From assembly GCA_002350105.1 (NCBI GenBank), contig DEDT01000013.1, forward strand, positions 2,902-10,294: a stretch of 7,393 bases of DNA, given 5' to 3'. Shown piece by piece: positions 5,355 to 7,393 of the stretch. The stretch's first letter is position 1, and each line of letters starts with the position of its first letter. The notes beneath the pieces are model-generated. The model did no database searches, was not told where the DNA came from, and worked only from the letters and a program-made list of their open reading frames with translations. The translations under genes were made by a program, and so were the position numbers. This stretch comes from Selenomonadaceae bacterium UBA2897 (lineage in GTDB: Bacteria; Bacillota; Negativicutes; Selenomonadales; Selenomonadaceae).

Positions 5355-7393
5355 TTGGTTAGGGAAAAGAAAGCGAGAAACGATAAGAGAACGGGCAAGA
5401 CGACGGCCCAGAGCAAAGAGTTTGAGCAGTTCAAGGAGAAGCTCAAGAACCAGTTCGTCCAGACGGCACATATCATGTGGGGCCGCCAGGTGCACGAGCT
5501 GACGCCGAATGAGGTCTATCAGACCGTTGCGGCGGTGGCGAAGCAGTTCATCTCCGATAACTGGATCAAGACGAACAATGCCTATGCGGAGCGTCAGGAG
5601 AAGCAGATCTACTACTTCTCCATCGAGTTCCTCATGGGCCGTCTGCTCAAGAGCAACCTCATGAATCTCGGTATCGAGGAGGCCGTGCAGGAGGTACTGG
5701 AGGACTTCCACCTCTCCCTGTCGGATACGTTCAAGGAGGAGCCGGATGCCGGCCTCGGCAACGGCGGCCTCGGCCGTCTCGCAGCCTGCTTCATCGACTC
5801 CATGGCGGCGCATCGCCTGCCGGGCCATGGCTGCAGCATCCGTTATCAGTACGGCCTGTTCGAGCAGAAGATCATCAACGGTACGCAGGTCGAGATCCCG
5901 GATAACTGGCTGAAGAACGGCTTCGCATGGGAGTATCGCAAGCCGGATAAAGCCATCGACGTCAAATTCTACGGCAACGCCTACATGAAGAAGATGCCGG
6001 ACGGCAGCCTCAAGCTCGTGCACGAGAATCCGATGACGGTTATGGCTGTACCGTACGATGTGCCCATCGTCGGCTACCATAACAAGACGGTCAATACGCT
6101 GCGCCTCTGGAACGCCGAGGTCAACCGCGACTTCTCTGATTACGGCTACCTAACGCAGGAGCAGATTCACCAGCGCGAGAATTACCGCCATTTCGTCGAG
6201 TCCATCACGCGCTACCTCTATCCGGATGACAGCACCGAGGATGGCCGCCGCATGCGCCTGATTCAGGAGTACTTCATGGTTTCTGCCGGCGTGCAGAGCA
6301 TCGTGCGCCACTACAAGAAGACGGGCATGGATCTCAGGGACTTCTCGAAGAAGATTGCCATCCATATCAACGATACGCATCCGGCACTCTGCGTGGCCGA
6401 GCTCATGCGCATCTTCGTCGATGAGGAAGGCATGGAGTGGAACGAGGCCTGGGCGCTCACGAAGAACACCATCGCCTATACGAACCACACCATCCTGCCG
6501 GAGGCGCTGGAGAAATGGCCAGTGGATATGTTCCGCAACCTGCTGCCGCGCATCTACATGATTATCGACGAAATCAACCGCCGCTGGCTCGTGGATGTGC
6601 GCGAGCGCTATCCGGAGGATGAGAACAAGGTGCACGCGCTGTCCATCATCCAGGATGGCATGGTGCACATGGCGCGCCTCTCTATCGTGGGCGGCCACAG
6701 CGTCAACGGCGTGGCGAAGATTCATTCCGATATCCTCAAGCACACGACGCTGCATGACTTCTACGAGTACAATCCGCAGATGTTCAACAACAAGACGAAC
6801 GGTATCACGCATCGCCGCTGGCTCATGGGTGCCAACCCTGCGCTCTCGCAGCTCATCGATGAAACCATCGGCAGCTGTCGCTGGCACAGCCATCCGGAGC
6901 AGCTGGACGTACTGAACGACTATGTGACGGATAAACCCTTCCTGGATAAGCTGAGCCAGGTGAAGCGCATCCGTAAGGAAGAGCTCGCGAAGTACACGTT
7001 GGAGCACAACGGTGTCAAGGTCGATCCGGACTCCATCTTCGATATTCAGGTCAAGCGCATCCATTCCTACAAGCGTCAGCTCATGAATATCTTCCACATC
7101 ATGTATCAGTACCATCGCCTGAAGACGGATAAAGACTACACGATTCCGCCGACGACGTATTTCTTTGGCGGCAAGGCGGCACCAGGTTACTTCATTGCGA
7201 AGGAGACCATCCGCCTCATCAATGCTGTGGCACAGGCTGTCAACGGCGATCCGCAGACGAACGATCGCCTGAAGGTCATCTTCATCGAGAACTTCGGCGT
7301 CTCCATCGGCGAGCTCGTCTATCCGGCGGCGGATGTCAGTGAACAGATCTCCACGGCATCGAAGGAGGCCTCGGGCACGGGCAACATGAAGTT
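5355..7393 (+). CDS. glgP: Glycogen phosphorylase, 3' truncated by the window edge
   Basis: GlgP uses phosphate and the cofactor pyridoxal phosphate to release glucose-1-phosphate from the non-reducing ends of glycogen (glycosyltransferase family 35). With TTG 5355 as start, 679 codons are visible. Conserved blocks in order are YYFSIEFLMGRLL, DAGLGNGGLGRLAACF (131-146), GCSIRYQYGLFEQKI, HINDTHPA (337-344), YTNHT and PEALEKWP (from 375), NGITHRRW (482-489), VKRIHSYKRQ (566-575) and EASGTGNMK, whose K679 is the PLP Schiff-base lysine and the last complete codon. The family is about 800 residues, so some 120 are missing. The first 20 residues are lysine/arginine-rich and diverge from relatives; the first in-frame ATG (5475) would cut into conserved sequence. 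GTG 5343 is an alternative start. It shares the reading direction of glgCD, 111 bases downstream. Confidence 0.96.
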   Translation, partial: MVREKKARNDKRTGKTTAQSKEFEQFKEKLKNQFVQTAHIMWGRQVHELTPNEVYQTVAAVAKQFISDNWIKTNNAYAERQEKQIYYFSIEFLMGRLLKSNLMNLGIEEAVQEVLEDFHLSLSDTFKEEPDAGLGNGGLGRLAACFIDSMAAHRLPGHGCSIRYQYGLFEQKIINGTQVEIPDNWLKNGFAWEYRKPDKAIDVKFYGNAYMKKMPDGSLKLVHENPMTVMAVPYDVPIVGYHNKTVNTLRLWNAEVNRDFSDYGYLTQEQIHQRENYRHFVESITRYLYPDDSTEDGRRMRLIQEYFMVSAGVQSIVRHYKKTGMDLRDFSKKIAIHINDTHPALCVAELMRIFVDEEGMEWNEAWALTKNTIAYTNHTILPEALEKWPVDMFRNLLPRIYMIIDEINRRWLVDVRERYPEDENKVHALSIIQDGMVHMARLSIVGGHSVNGVAKIHSDILKHTTLHDFYEYNPQMFNNKTNGITHRRWLMGANPALSQLIDETIGSCRWHSHPEQLDVLNDYVTDKPFLDKLSQVKRIRKEELAKYTLEHNGVKVDPDSIFDIQVKRIHSYKRQLMNIFHIMYQYHRLKTDKDYTIPPTTYFFGGKAAPGYFIAKETIRLINAVAQAVNGDPQTNDRLKVIFIENFGVSIGELVYPAADVSEQISTASKEASGTGNMK

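Noticed and set aside
5293..5502. A 69-codon + strand ORF starting ATG 5293
   Set aside because: It lies in another frame over the start of glgP, has no ribosome-binding site, and its second half is an Arg/Ser-rich shadow of glgP codons.
5352..7115. Long - strand open frames (5352-6080 and 6150-7115) opposite glgP
   Set aside because: Same cause: biased codon use in glgP keeps the antisense register open. The sequences resemble no protein and overlap highly conserved phosphorylase motifs.

Overview
The window reads as chromosomal DNA of a GC-rich Firmicute, most likely a Negativicutes (Selenomonas/Mitsuokella-like). The reasons are the paired GlgC/GlgD ADP-glucose pyrophosphorylase subunits typical of Firmicutes, GC-rich coding sequence with AT-rich promoter gaps, and frequent GTG/TTG starts. 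The genus is an inference; no rRNA or other marker gene is present. All recognised genes lie on the + strand. I see no tRNA, rRNA, CRISPR array, insertion sequence or attachment site.

Layout. Positions 1-671 hold the C-terminal half of an AAA-type ATPase with a winged helix and a DUF234 PD-(D/E)XK-like nuclease domain, cut by the left edge. Positions 744-1454 encode an unrecognised secreted protein, followed by two hairpins (1453-1474 and 1504-1540). A good sigma-70-type promoter (1578-1606) drives a Tat-exported Amidase_2/PGRP-type zinc amidase (1710-2303) and probably a small three-helix membrane protein (2384-2716). That unit ends in a strong intrinsic terminator built over the stop codon (2708-2743).

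After an AT-rich 240-bp gap comes the glycogen cluster: glgC (2955-4109), glgD (4137-5243) and glgP (from about 5355, cut by the right edge on its PLP lysine codon). GlgC makes ADP-glucose, the donor for glycogen synthesis. GlgD is its catalytically degenerate partner subunit. GlgP releases glucose-1-phosphate from glycogen. Synthesis and breakdown are therefore encoded side by side; glgA and glgB are not in the window and may lie downstream.

The least-explained pieces are a 16-codon leader ORF with its own ribosome-binding site that overlaps the glgC start as ATGA, a similar but weaker 10-codon ORF overlapping the amidase start, the structured 111-base gap between glgD and glgP, and the unrecognised secreted protein. 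Nothing here looks like a clearly new multi-gene system; the window is mostly ordinary core metabolism and envelope genes.
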